Below, piece by piece: positions 1-7,416 of a DNA stretch of 10,624 nt. Position 1 is the first letter of the stretch. Every line of letters begins with the position of its first letter. Location: assembly GCA_945492935.1 (NCBI GenBank), contig CALYVE010000031.1:1-10624 (forward strand). Reading direction: 5' to 3'. Both the position numbers and the translations under genes were made by a program. Under the pieces are notes generated by a model. It did not search any database and was not told where the DNA came from. It saw only the letters and a program-made list of their open reading frames with translations. The DNA comes from an uncultured Lachnospiraceae bacterium (GTDB taxonomy: Bacteria; Bacillota; Clostridia; Lachnospirales; Lachnospiraceae).

Positions 1-1
1 T

Positions 2-43
2 GCCGGCAGTGCAATCAAAAGAATTGCTGATGAAGCGTTTTAA
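2..43 (+). CDS. Possible C-terminal tail of an upstream gene (5' outside window)
   Basis: The reading frame from base 2 is open from the window edge and reads AGSAIKRIADEAF before a TAA at 41-43. It would end 46 nt before the preferred GTG start of the MreB-like gene. With only 13 residues no family can be assigned. The main argument for it is that this arrangement would explain why the downstream gene starts at 90 and not at the earlier in-frame ATGs. It could equally be chance open frame. Confidence 0.25.
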   Translation, partial: AGSAIKRIADEAF

Positions 44-75
44 CAATTTTTGTGAAGTATACAAACAGAATGAAC

Positions 76-81
76 AAGGGG
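76..81 (+). promoter_or_regulatory. Ribosome binding site that decides the MreB-like start
   Basis: AAGGGG lies 8 nt before an in-frame GTG at 90-92. The alternative starts upstream, codons at 9 and 30, lack a comparable purine-rich site at the right distance. Starting at 90 also puts the phosphate-1 motif at residues 5-15, as is usual for MreB proteins. Confidence 0.6.
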
Positions 82-89
82 ATAAAATT

Positions 90-1088
90 GTGGTAAATAT
101 TGATATAGGTATCAGTCTCGGAACTTCAAATACAGTTATTTACATAAAGGACAAGGGGATTGTAGTAAATCAACCATCTGTAGTTGCTTACGAAGTAAAG
201 GGCAAGAAAATAATAGCAGTAGGAAACAAAGCAAAGAAAATGATGGGAAAAACACCGGAGGAGATTGCTGTTGTACGACCGATTTCACAAGGTGTTATTT
301 CAGATTATACGTTGACAGAACGTATGATTAAGGCATATGTAAAAAATGCGTTAGAGAAGCGAAAAATCTGGGGCAGACCGAATATTTGCGTTTGTGTTCC
401 GAGTGGTGTAACAGAAGTGGAAAAGCGCGCGGTTGAGGATGCTGTTTATCGTACAGGTGCAAAGCGTGTTTACATATTGGAAGAGCCGTTTGCCGCTGCA
501 ATTGGTGCAAAGCTTAACATTGATACGTCAAGAGGACATTTGATTGTTGACATAGGCGGTGGAACAACCGATATTGCGGTTGTTTCAAAGGGTGGTATTA
601 ATGAGAGCTGTTCCATCAAGGTTGCGGGTGATGATTTTGATGAGGCAATTATACGCTATTTGAGAAAACGACATAATGTGCTGATTGGTGCGTCATCATG
701 TGAAGAACTTAAGATGGAAATTGGCTCAGTATATCCGAGAGAAAAAGATGCGATCGGATATGCGAAGGGCAAGGAGTTGGTTCGGGGACTTCCTACAAAG
801 GTAGCGGTTCACTCCTCGGAAATTATTGAAGCGACCAGAGAAGTGACGGATATGATTATTGATACGATTAGTAATGTGGTCCAGAATACACCGGCCGAAT
901 TAGTAGCGGATATTGCCGAGAACGGTATTGTGTTAACCGGTGGCGGAAGCAAGATTTTTGGCATGGCAAAGCTGATTGAGGAGCGTGTAGGCGTTAAGGC
1001 ATATGTGGTCGAAAATCCTGAACTTGCGGTTGCGACCGGCGCGGGAACCGCAAAAATGTACGTAAAAGAACCAGTGAATAGTAGATAA
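90..1088 (+). CDS. MreB/Mbl-family actin-like protein, divergent paralogue
   Basis: This encodes a bacterial actin homologue of about 332 residues with the preferred GTG start; an extended 359-residue reading begins at base 9. MreB proteins form membrane-associated filaments that position the cell-wall elongation machinery. Seen in sequence: a phosphate-1-like loop DIGISLGTSNT (residues 5-15), LEEPFAAAIGA (about 130-140) carrying the conserved glutamates, the phosphate-2 loop DIGGGTTDIA (154-163), and the adenosine-loop motif VLTGGGSKIFG (281-291). The length is normal for the family. In ordinary MreB and Mbl the first loop reads GIDLGTAN; here the aspartate is a serine (S9) and the second glycine-rich loop continues SKIFG, unlike the usual ALLRG. 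No mreC or mreD follows; the next gene is ygiQ, 9 nt downstream and probably cotranscribed. I infer an accessory MreB paralogue, possibly altered in nucleotide hydrolysis. Family assignment is secure; the specific role is not. Confidence 0.9.
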   Translation: MVNIDIGISLGTSNTVIYIKDKGIVVNQPSVVAYEVKGKKIIAVGNKAKKMMGKTPEEIAVVRPISQGVISDYTLTERMIKAYVKNALEKRKIWGRPNICVCVPSGVTEVEKRAVEDAVYRTGAKRVYILEEPFAAAIGAKLNIDTSRGHLIVDIGGGTTDIAVVSKGGINESCSIKVAGDDFDEAIIRYLRKRHNVLIGASSCEELKMEIGSVYPREKDAIGYAKGKELVRGLPTKVAVHSSEIIEATREVTDMIIDTISNVVQNTPAELVADIAENGIVLTGGGSKIFGMAKLIEERVGVKAYVVENPELAVATGAGTAKMYVKEPVNSR

Positions 1089-1097
1089 GGAAAAATT

Positions 1098-3053
1098 ATG
1101 AAAATTTCTGACTATGAATACGATGAAAGATTTTTACCAATAAATCCTGCGGAAATGCAGCAAAAAGGATGGGACCGGGCGGACTTCGTTTATGTTATCG
1201 GAGATGCTTATGTTGACCATCCTTCTTTTGGTCACGCAATCATAAGCAGAATGTTGGAGTTATACGGATACAAGGTTGCAATCATTTCACAGCCTGACTG
1301 GAAGGATGCCGAGAGCATTAACATTTACGGCAGACCGCGTCTTGGCTTTTTGGTTTGCGCAGGAAATATGGATTCCATGGTGAATCATTATTCTGTATCA
1401 AAAAAACGACGTGCAACAGATGCATATACACCGGGCGGAGAGATGGGCAAACGTCCGGATTATGCTACAATTGTGTATTGCAATCTGATTCGAAGAAAAT
1501 ATAAGGACGTACCTATTATTATCGGAGGTATTGAAGCAAGTCTTCGTCGGCTTGCGCATTATGATTACTGGTCAAATAAACTAAAACACTCGGTGTTAGT
1601 TGATTCACAGGCAGATATTCTGATATATGGTATGGGCGAGAGGGCAATTATTGAGGTTGCAGAGGCTCTTGCGGCAGGTATTGATGTGCATGATATTACA
1701 TATGTTCAGGGAACGGCATATCGAACGAAGGAAATGCCGGAGATTGAGGATTCCATAATATTACCAAGCTATGATGCGCTATGTGCCGACAAAATAAACT
1801 ATGCAAAGAGCTTCAAGATTCAGTACGAAAATACGGATCATTATACTGCGAAAATATTAATAGAACAATATAACAATCATTGCTATGTTGTTCAGAATCC
1901 GCCGGCGGCACCGCTTACGGAGGCGGAGATGGATCGGGTGTATTCGCTTGATTATACAAGAACCTATCATCCAAGCTACATTTCGAAGGGCGGTATCCCT
2001 GCAATTTCAGAAATCAAGTTTTCGCTTGTCAGTAATCGAGGCTGTTTTGGTGGGTGCAGCTTCTGTGCACTTACATTCCATCAGGGACGAATCATTCAGA
2101 CACGCAGTCATAAGTCCATTATAAAAGAAGCGGAGCAGATGATTTGGGATCCGGAATTCAAGGGCTATATACATGATGTCGGCGGTCCGACGGCAAATTT
2201 CAGACATACAGCCTGTGATAAGCAAAAAACGCATGGCGCATGCGTGAATCGACAGTGCTTATTTCCAAAGCCGTGTCCAAATCTTAAAGTGGATCATTCT
2301 GATTACCTTGCACTCTTACGCAAGCTTCGGGAATTGCCGAATGTCAAAAAAGTATTTGTCCGCTCAGGCATTCGATTTGATTATCTGATGGCAGATGATG
2401 ACGATACATTTTTTTATGAATTATGCAAGCATCACGTAAGCGGTCAGCTTAAAGTTGCGCCTGAGCATGTTTCGGATAATGTGCTTATGCTTATGGGCAA
2501 ACCTCAAAATAAAGTATTTAACGCATTTCGTGAAAAATACAAGATGATTAATGACAAGCTGGGTATGAAACAGTACATGGTTCCGTACCTTATGTCTTCC
2601 CATCCGGGGTCCACAATGAAGGATGCGGTTGTGCTGGCTGAATATTTGCGAGATCTAGGCTATATGCCGGAGCAGGTGCAGGATTTCTATCCGACACCAT
2701 CGACAATTTCAACGTGTATGTATTATACCGGCGTTGATCCAAGGAATATGCAACCGGTCTATGTCCCGAAATCTCCGCACGAAAAGGCAATGCAAAGGGC
2801 GCTTATACAATATCGTAATCCGAAAAACTATGATCTTGTATATGAGGCATTAACGATTGCAAAACGAACCGATCTGATTGGCTTTGAGAAACATTGTCTG
2901 ATTCGGCCGCGGCAGATATCTCGGAAGAACGGGGCGAAGCAGAGTGGCTATCCTGAAAAAAATAACTTTGGAAATCAAAAGAATGCAAATGCTTCCCGTG
3001 GTTCAAAAAACAAAAAAACGATTCGTAATGTACATAAAAAGAAACAAAAGTAA
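1098..3053 (+). CDS. ygiQ: YgiQ-family radical SAM protein (UPF0313)
   Basis: This is a 651-residue protein of the YgiQ family, close to but shorter than the E. coli protein (about 740 residues). The family has an N-terminal YgiQ-specific region, a central radical SAM barrel and a C-terminal DUF3362 region; its reaction is unknown. The N-terminal part opens with a family-like segment (FLPINPAEMQQKGWDRADFV) and includes GGIEASLRRLAHYDYWS (about residues 142-158). The [4Fe-4S]-binding triad CFGGCSFC uses C316, C320 and C323, the canonical CX3CX2C spacing. Downstream segments KKVFVRSGIRFDY, LKVAPEHVSD and QVQDFYPTPST are typical of the family. The last 40 or so residues are rich in Lys, Asn and Arg and are probably disordered. 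An AAGGA site lies 7 nt before the ATG. It follows the MreB-like gene by 9 nt and mixes AAA and AAG lysine codons, unlike the strongly biased operon downstream. Confidence 0.93.
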   Translation: MKISDYEYDERFLPINPAEMQQKGWDRADFVYVIGDAYVDHPSFGHAIISRMLELYGYKVAIISQPDWKDAESINIYGRPRLGFLVCAGNMDSMVNHYSVSKKRRATDAYTPGGEMGKRPDYATIVYCNLIRRKYKDVPIIIGGIEASLRRLAHYDYWSNKLKHSVLVDSQADILIYGMGERAIIEVAEALAAGIDVHDITYVQGTAYRTKEMPEIEDSIILPSYDALCADKINYAKSFKIQYENTDHYTAKILIEQYNNHCYVVQNPPAAPLTEAEMDRVYSLDYTRTYHPSYISKGGIPAISEIKFSLVSNRGCFGGCSFCALTFHQGRIIQTRSHKSIIKEAEQMIWDPEFKGYIHDVGGPTANFRHTACDKQKTHGACVNRQCLFPKPCPNLKVDHSDYLALLRKLRELPNVKKVFVRSGIRFDYLMADDDDTFFYELCKHHVSGQLKVAPEHVSDNVLMLMGKPQNKVFNAFREKYKMINDKLGMKQYMVPYLMSSHPGSTMKDAVVLAEYLRDLGYMPEQVQDFYPTPSTISTCMYYTGVDPRNMQPVYVPKSPHEKAMQRALIQYRNPKNYDLVYEALTIAKRTDLIGFEKHCLIRPRQISRKNGAKQSGYPEKNNFGNQKNANASRGSKNKKTIRNVHKKKQK

Positions 3054-3067
3054 GGGTTTCTTTTTAT
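3034..3067 (+). terminator. AT-rich 12-bp inverted repeat at ygiQ end, possible weak terminator
   Basis: ATAAAAAGAAAC (3034-3045) is a perfect inverted repeat of GTTTCTTTTTAT (3056-3067), with a 10-nt loop that contains the ygiQ stop codon TAA (3051-3053). The 3' arm is U-rich, as in intrinsic terminators with an A-tract/U-tract stem, but only three pairs are G-C, so the hairpin would be weak. Its last base touches the -35 hexamer of the thl promoter. It may limit read-through from ygiQ into the butyrate operon. Confidence 0.4.
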
Positions 3068-3095
3068 TGCGAAACGTTGGGAAGTATGCTAATAT
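3067..3095 (+). promoter_or_regulatory. Housekeeping (sigma-A type) promoter of the butyrate operon
   Basis: The -35 TTGCGA (3067-3072) and -10 TAATAT (3090-3095) are separated by exactly 17 nt. An extended -10 TG sits at 3087-3088. Transcription would start near 3102, giving a leader of about 56 nt before thl. This is the only well-formed promoter I see upstream of the operon. The hexamer TGCTAA occurs at 3087 and again 11 bp later at 3098, which could be an operator element overlapping the -10. No match to the Rex consensus (TTGTTAA-type half sites) was seen. Confidence 0.65.
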
Positions 3096-3157
3096 GTTGC
3101 TAAGCATGTCGAGGCTTAAGTATTCTCGGCAAAAAAAGAATGGAGGATTAAATAATT

Positions 3158-4339
3158 ATGTCAAGAAAAGTAGTTTTAGCAGGCGCATGTCGTACAGCGA
3201 TCGGTACTATGGGTGGTTCATTAAGCAATACACCTGCAGCAGAGCTCGGTGCGATTGTTATCAAGGAAGCATTAAACAGAGCTGGTGTTGAACCAGAGGC
3301 TGTTGATCAGGTATATATGGGTTGTGTAATCCAGGCTGGTTTAGGTCAGAATGTTGCTCGTCAGGCATCTATTAAGGCTGGTCTTCCAAATGAAGTTCCT
3401 GCAGTTACTATGAACGTAGTTTGTGGTTCAGGTCTTAACTGTGTTAACCAGGCAGCACAGATGATTATGGCAGGAGAGGCTGATATCGTTGTTGCCGGTG
3501 GTATGGAGAATATGTCAATGGCTCCTTACGCACTTGACAAGGCTCGTTTTGGTTACCGTATGAACAACGGTGTAATTAAGGACTGTATGGTAAATGATGC
3601 TCTTTGGGATGCATTCAATGATTATCATATGATTACAACTGCTGACAATATCTGCCGTGAGTGGGGAATCACAAGAGAAGAGCTTGATGAGTTCGCACTT
3701 AAGTCACAGCAGAAGGCTGAGGCAGCTCAGGCAGCAGGCGCTTTTGATAAGGAAATTGTTCCTGTAACAGTTAAGGTTAAGAAGCAGGATGTTGAGTTTG
3801 CTAAGGATGAGGGACCAAGAGCAGGTTCTACAATGGAAGGTCTTGCTAAGCTTCGTCCAATCAATAAGGATGGTTTCGTTACAGCCGGTAATGCATCAGG
3901 TATCAACGATGGTGCAGCTGCAATCGTTGTAATGTCAGAAGAGAAGGCGAAGGAACTTGGTGTTAAGCCTATGGCTACATGGGTAGCCGGTGGTCTTGCA
4001 GGTTGCCGTCCGGAGGTTATGGGTATCGGTCCTGTTCCTGCTACACAGAAGGTTATGGCTAAGGCTGGCATGAAGATTGAAGATTTCGATATCATCGAGG
4101 CAAATGAGGCATTTGCTGCTCAGTCAATCGCTGTAGGTCGTGATCTTGGTATTGATGTTGACAAGCAGCTCAATCCAAATGGCGGTGCGATTGCACTTGG
4201 ACATCCGGTTGGAGCATCCGGTTGTCGTATCCTTGTTACACTTCTTCATGAGATGGAAGCAAAGGATGCTAAGAAGGGTCTTGCTACACTCTGTATCGGT
4301 GGCGGTATGGGCTGTGCAACTATCGTTGAGAGAGACTAA
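3158..4339 (+). CDS. thl: Acetyl-CoA C-acetyltransferase (thiolase)
   Basis: This thiolase condenses two acetyl-CoA to acetoacetyl-CoA, the committing step of butyrate formation, in the cytoplasm. At 393 residues it matches the biosynthetic thiolase length. The nucleophilic cysteine is C89 in NVVCGSGLN, the catalytic histidine is H349 in LGHPVGASG, and the proton-donating cysteine is C379 in [10 protein letters not shown]; all are at canonical positions. The Zoogloea-type CoA and loop segments GGMENMS and NEAFAAQ are also present. GGAGGA lies 10 nt before the ATG. It is the first gene of the operon and sits 23 nt before crt. Codon use is strongly biased (lysine almost always AAG, glycine mostly GGT), as expected of a very highly expressed gene. 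The symbol thl is used in butyrate producers; thlA or atoB are synonyms. Confidence 0.97.
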   Translation: MSRKVVLAGACRTAIGTMGGSLSNTPAAELGAIVIKEALNRAGVEPEAVDQVYMGCVIQAGLGQNVARQASIKAGLPNEVPAVTMNVVCGSGLNCVNQAAQMIMAGEADIVVAGGMENMSMAPYALDKARFGYRMNNGVIKDCMVNDALWDAFNDYHMITTADNICREWGITREELDEFALKSQQKAEAAQAAGAFDKEIVPVTVKVKKQDVEFAKDEGPRAGSTMEGLAKLRPINKDGFVTAGNASGINDGAAAIVVMSEEKAKELGVKPMATWVAGGLAGCRPEVMGIGPVPATQKVMAKAGMKIEDFDIIEANEAFAAQSIAVGRDLGIDVDKQLNPNGGAIALGHPVGASGCRILVTLLHEMEAKDAKKGLATLCIGGGMGCATIVERD

Positions 4340-4362
4340 TATTTATTAACAAGGAGATAGAC

Positions 4363-5190
4363 ATGGAGTTTATTACTTATGAGCAGGAAGGTTTTGTTGG
4401 TGTAATTACAATCAACAGACCAAAGGCATTAAATGCGCTGAATAGCCAGGTTCTTGAAGAGCTTGAAACAACTTTTAAGGCAGTAGATCTTGATACAACA
4501 AGAGCACTTGTTTTAACAGGTGCGGGCGAGAAGTCATTTGTTGCAGGTGCTGATATCGGAGAGATGTCTACACTCACGAAGGCAGAGGGTGAAGCATTCG
4601 GTAAAAAGGGTAACGATGTATTTCGTATGATTGAGACTTTCCCAATCCCTGTCATTGCAGCAATTAACGGATTTGCACTTGGTGGAGGATGTGAGATTTC
4701 TATGAGCTGTGATATCAGACTTTGCTCTGATAATGCAGTTTTTGGTCAGCCTGAGGTTGGTCTTGGTATTACACCTGGTTTTGGTGGAACACAGAGACTT
4801 GCCCGTCTTGTAGGCGAAGGTATGGCAAAGCAGATGATTTATACAGCTCGTAATATTAAGGCTGATGAGGCTTATCGTATAGGTCTTGTAAATGCAGTTT
4901 ACTCTGCATCTACAGATGAGGCAGGTAACGAAGTCAGTGCACAGGCAAATCTTCTTGCAGCAGCGAAGAAGATGGCAGCAGGCATTGCTATGAATGCTCC
5001 GATTGCGGTTCGTAACTGCAAGAAGGCAATCAACGAAGGTATGCAGGTTGATATGGACAAGGCCATCGTAATCGAAGAGAAATTATTTGGCGATTGTTTT
5101 GAAACTGCTGACCAGCAGGCCGGTATGGGCAACTTCTTAGAGAAAGACAAAGAGAAGAAGCTTAAGGTAGTTCCTTTCCAGAACAAATAA
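4363..5190 (+). CDS. crt: Enoyl-CoA hydratase (crotonase)
   Basis: Crotonase dehydrates 3-hydroxybutyryl-CoA to crotonyl-CoA. Family marks are the oxyanion-hole segments FVAGADIGEM (residues 59-68) and ALGGGCEISMSCD (105-117), and GQPEVGLGITPGFGGTQRL (128-146). The two catalytic glutamates are E111 and E131. The protein has 275 residues, somewhat longer than the roughly 260 of clostridial Crt. The surplus seems to be a hydrophilic stretch STDEAGNEVSAQ (about 183-194), before the C-terminal helices, and a short tail ending VVPFQNK. AAGGAG lies 7 nt before the ATG. It is second in the operon and is followed by an 87-nt gap holding a hairpin. The stereospecificity expected from the pathway is (S)-3-hydroxyacyl-CoA; this cannot be read from sequence. 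Confidence 0.96.
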   Translation: MEFITYEQEGFVGVITINRPKALNALNSQVLEELETTFKAVDLDTTRALVLTGAGEKSFVAGADIGEMSTLTKAEGEAFGKKGNDVFRMIETFPIPVIAAINGFALGGGCEISMSCDIRLCSDNAVFGQPEVGLGITPGFGGTQRLARLVGEGMAKQMIYTARNIKADEAYRIGLVNAVYSASTDEAGNEVSAQANLLAAAKKMAAGIAMNAPIAVRNCKKAINEGMQVDMDKAIVIEEKLFGDCFETADQQAGMGNFLEKDKEKKLKVVPFQNK

Positions 5191-5203
5191 ACATAACATA
5201 CAT

Positions 5204-5235
5204 AGGATAGGGGATCAAAAACGGTGTCCTATCCT
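5204..5235 (+). other. Intergenic stem-loop between crt and hbd
   Basis: AGGATAGG (5204-5211) pairs perfectly with CCTATCCT (5228-5235), with a G-U pair possible inside the stem and a loop of about 14 nt. No run of T follows (TCGTGTG), so it is not a standard intrinsic terminator. It sits in the crt-hbd gap, ahead of the hbd ribosome binding site AGGAGG (5263-5268). A role in mRNA processing or 3'-end protection of the thl-crt segment is inferred. Confidence 0.55.
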
Positions 5236-5277
5236 TCGTGTGTACAAATATGATTTAATTTTAGGAGGTTTTTTAAC

Positions 5278-6150
5278 ATGAAAGTTGGCGTTATTGGTGC
5301 AGGTACCATGGGTCAGGGCATTGCTAAGGCATTTGCTATGGTTGACGGCTACACAGTAGCTCTTTGCGATATTAAGCAGGAGTGGGCTGAAGGCGGCAAG
5401 GACAAGATTGCAAAAGGTTATGCAAAGCTTGTAGAAAAAGGTAAAATGACACAGGAGCAGGTTGATGGTATTCTTGCCAGCATTACTCCGGGTCTTAAGG
5501 AAGATCTTTGTGCAGATTGCGATTTGATCGTAGAAGCTGCATTTGAGAATATGGAAGTTAAGAAGACAACATTTGGTGAGCTTGATAAGATTTGTAAGCC
5601 GGAGTGTATCTTCGCTTCAAACACATCTTCACTTTCTATTACAGAGATTGGTAATGGTCTTACACGTCCGATGATTGGTATGCACTTCTTCAATCCTGCT
5701 GACAGAATGAAGCTCGTTGAGGTTATTGCCGGTGTAAACACACCTGCAGAGACAGTTGAGAAGATTATTAAGATTTCTGAGGAAATCGGTAAGACACCTG
5801 TACAGGTTAACGAAGCTGCCGGTTTTGTAGTAAACAGAATTCTCATCCCTATGATTAACGAAGCTGCTTTCATCAAGATGGAAGGTGTTTCTGATGTAGC
5901 CGGTATTGATTCCGCTATGAAGCTTGGTGCGAACCATCCAATGGGACCACTTGAGTTAGGTGATTTCATAGGTTTGGATATTTGTCTTGCAATTATGGAT
6001 GTACTTTATGCTGAGACAGGTGATAGCAAGTATCGTGCATGTCCGCTTCTTCGTAAGATGGTACGTGGCGGAAACCTTGGCTGCAAGAGCGGTAAGGGAT
6101 TCTACATCTACAATGCAGATCGTACAAAGACAGCTTACGACGCAAAGTAG
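5278..6150 (+). CDS. hbd: 3-hydroxybutyryl-CoA dehydrogenase
   Basis: Hbd reduces acetoacetyl-CoA to 3-hydroxybutyryl-CoA. The 290-residue protein begins with a Rossmann fold, GAGTMG (7-12), and has D31 after the second strand, which favours NAD(H) over NADP(H). The catalytic set expected of the family is present: S117 in SNTSS, H136 in GMHFFNP, E148 partnering the histidine, and N186 in GFVVNRI. The C-terminal helical domain includes HPMGPLELGDFIGLD and a terminal GKGFY motif. AGGAGG lies 9 nt before the ATG. Here hbd sits between crt and bcd; the classical Clostridium acetobutylicum order is crt-bcd-etfB-etfA-hbd. Both flanking gaps (87 and 80 nt) contain hairpins, so its transcript may be processed separately. 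Confidence 0.97.
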   Translation: MKVGVIGAGTMGQGIAKAFAMVDGYTVALCDIKQEWAEGGKDKIAKGYAKLVEKGKMTQEQVDGILASITPGLKEDLCADCDLIVEAAFENMEVKKTTFGELDKICKPECIFASNTSSLSITEIGNGLTRPMIGMHFFNPADRMKLVEVIAGVNTPAETVEKIIKISEEIGKTPVQVNEAAGFVVNRILIPMINEAAFIKMEGVSDVAGIDSAMKLGANHPMGPLELGDFIGLDICLAIMDVLYAETGDSKYRACPLLRKMVRGGNLGCKSGKGFYIYNADRTKTAYDAK

Positions 6151-6171
6151 AATCGATTAATTTGAGCTTTT

Positions 6172-6201
6172 TTGCAACTGCGTGAATTTGCGCAGTTGCA
6201 A
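6172..6201 (+). other. Perfect 11-bp stem-loop between hbd and bcd
   Basis: TTGCAACTGCG (6172-6182) is a perfect inverted repeat of CGCAGTTGCAA (6191-6201), with an 8-nt loop. The next bases are TTATAGAATAA, not a U-tract, so strong termination is unlikely on either strand. It ends 15 nt before the bcd Shine-Dalgarno (GGAGGA, 6217-6222) and does not include it. A stabilising or processing hairpin inside the operon, or a protein-binding dyad, are the plausible roles. Confidence 0.65.
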
Positions 6202-6230
6202 TTATAGAATAATAATGGAGGAAAGTAATA

Positions 6231-7403
6231 ATGGATTTCACTTTAGACAAGAAGTATGAAATGGCTCAGAATCTTTTCAAAGATTTTGCGCAGAACGAAG
6301 TAAAGCCTCTTGCTCAGGAAATCGACGAAGAACACAGATTTCCAAGAGAGACAGTTGACAAGATGGCAAAGTATGGTTTCTTAGGTATTCCTGTACCAAA
6401 GGAGTTAGGTGGACAGGGATGTGACATTCTTACATACGCTATGTGTGTAGAAGAGCTTTCAAAGGTTTGCGGTACTACAGGTGTTATCGTATCAGCACAT
6501 ACATCACTTTGTGTTGACCCGATTGTAACTTATGGTACACCGGAGCAGAAGGCTAAATATGTTCCGGATCTTGCTTCCGGAAAGAAGCTTGGTGCATTTG
6601 GTCTTACAGAGCCGGGTGCCGGTACAGATGCTCAGGGTCAGCAGACAAAGGCTGTTCTTGACGAGGCTACAGGCGAGTGGATTCTTAATGGTTCAAAGTG
6701 CTTCATCACAAATGGTAAGGAAGCAGATGTTTACATCGTTATCGCTGTTACAGGTGTTGTTGAAAAGCGTGGCAGAAAGATGAAAGAGATTTCAGCTTTC
6801 ATCGTTGAGAAGGGTACACCGGGATTCTCATTTGGTACAAAGGAGAACAAGATGGGTATCTGCGCATCTTCAACATATGAGCTTATCTTCACAGATTGCC
6901 GTATTCCAAAGGAGAATCTCCTTGGACAGAAGGGCAAGGGATTTTCAATCGCTATGCATACACTTGATGGCGGACGTATCGGTATTGCTGCTCAGGCTCT
7001 TGGTATTGCAGAGGGTGCTCTTGAGACAACAATCAACTATGTAAAAGAAAGAAAGCAGTTTGGTCGTTCAATTGCTCAGTTCCAGAATACACAGTTCCAG
7101 CTTGCTGATATGGCAACAAAGGTTGAAGCTGCAAGATTATTAGTATACAAGGCTGCACGCAAGAAAGACGAGTATCAGGCCGGCGCAAAGGTTTCTTATT
7201 CAGTAGAAGCTGCTATGGCTAAGTTATACGCTGCAGAAGTTGCTATGGAAGTAACAACAAAGTGTGTACAGTTACATGGTGGATATGGTTACATCAAGGA
7301 GTACGATGTAGAACGTATGATGCGTGATGCTAAGATTACAGAGATTTACGAGGGTACTTCAGAAGTACAGCGTATGGTTATCTCTGCTAACATCTTGAAT
7401 TAA
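6231..7403 (+). CDS. bcd: Butyryl-CoA dehydrogenase (acyl-CoA dehydrogenase family)
   Basis: Bcd is an FAD enzyme that reduces crotonyl-CoA to butyryl-CoA. In butyrate-forming anaerobes it works in complex with EtfAB, coupling NADH oxidation to ferredoxin reduction. The protein has 390 residues, slightly longer than the roughly 380 of clostridial Bcd. The acyl-CoA dehydrogenase middle-domain signature [14 protein letters not shown] is at 121-134, followed by [13 protein letters not shown]. The segment [18 protein letters not shown] (248-265) and the flavin-contacting [14 protein letters not shown] (272-285) follow. The catalytic base is E374 in [10 protein letters not shown], the position used by short-chain acyl-CoA dehydrogenases. 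GGAGGA lies 8 nt before the ATG. The etfB Shine-Dalgarno overlaps the bcd stop codon, which points to translational coupling and matched amounts. Confidence 0.97.
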   Translation: MDFTLDKKYEMAQNLFKDFAQNEVKPLAQEIDEEHRFPRETVDKMAKYGFLGIPVPKELGGQGCDILTYAMCVEELSKVCGTTGVIVSAHTSLCVDPIVTYGTPEQKAKYVPDLASGKKLGAFGLTEPGAGTDAQGQQTKAVLDEATGEWILNGSKCFITNGKEADVYIVIAVTGVVEKRGRKMKEISAFIVEKGTPGFSFGTKENKMGICASSTYELIFTDCRIPKENLLGQKGKGFSIAMHTLDGGRIGIAAQALGIAEGALETTINYVKERKQFGRSIAQFQNTQFQLADMATKVEAARLLVYKAARKKDEYQAGAKVSYSVEAAMAKLYAAEVAMEVTTKCVQLHGGYGYIKEYDVERMMRDAKITEIYEGTSEVQRMVISANILN

Positions 7404-7416
7404 GGAGGTACTGATC

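Noticed and set aside
35..63. Possible promoter for the mreB-like gene (TATACA at 58-63)
   Set aside because: No recognisable -35 15-19 nt upstream and no extended -10; the real promoter is more likely left of the window.
3054..3157. Rex (redox repressor) operator upstream of thl
   Set aside because: I searched by eye for TTGTTAA/TTAACAA half sites and found no convincing match.
2944..3291. Plus-strand frame spanning the end of ygiQ and the start of thl
   Set aside because: It overlaps two solid genes and the operon promoter, and has no family resemblance.
3727..4095. Open frame of 122 codons on the minus strand inside thl
   Set aside because: It is a shadow of the thiolase gene, whose catalytic residues and codon bias are intact; the reverse frame is Ser/Ala/Pro-rich and matches no family I recognise.
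5226..5254. Possible internal promoter before hbd (TATGAT at 5249-5254)
   Set aside because: No -35 at a suitable distance, and the start would fall on the hbd Shine-Dalgarno.
5418..5969. Open frame of 183 codons on the minus strand inside hbd
   Set aside because: Shadow of hbd, with no ribosome binding site or recognisable motif; strong codon bias in the real gene often opens reverse frames.
6180..6210. Possible internal promoter before bcd (TATAGA/TAGAAT near 6203-6210)
   Set aside because: The -35 position holds no TTGACA-like hexamer, and the region is occupied by the 11-bp hairpin.
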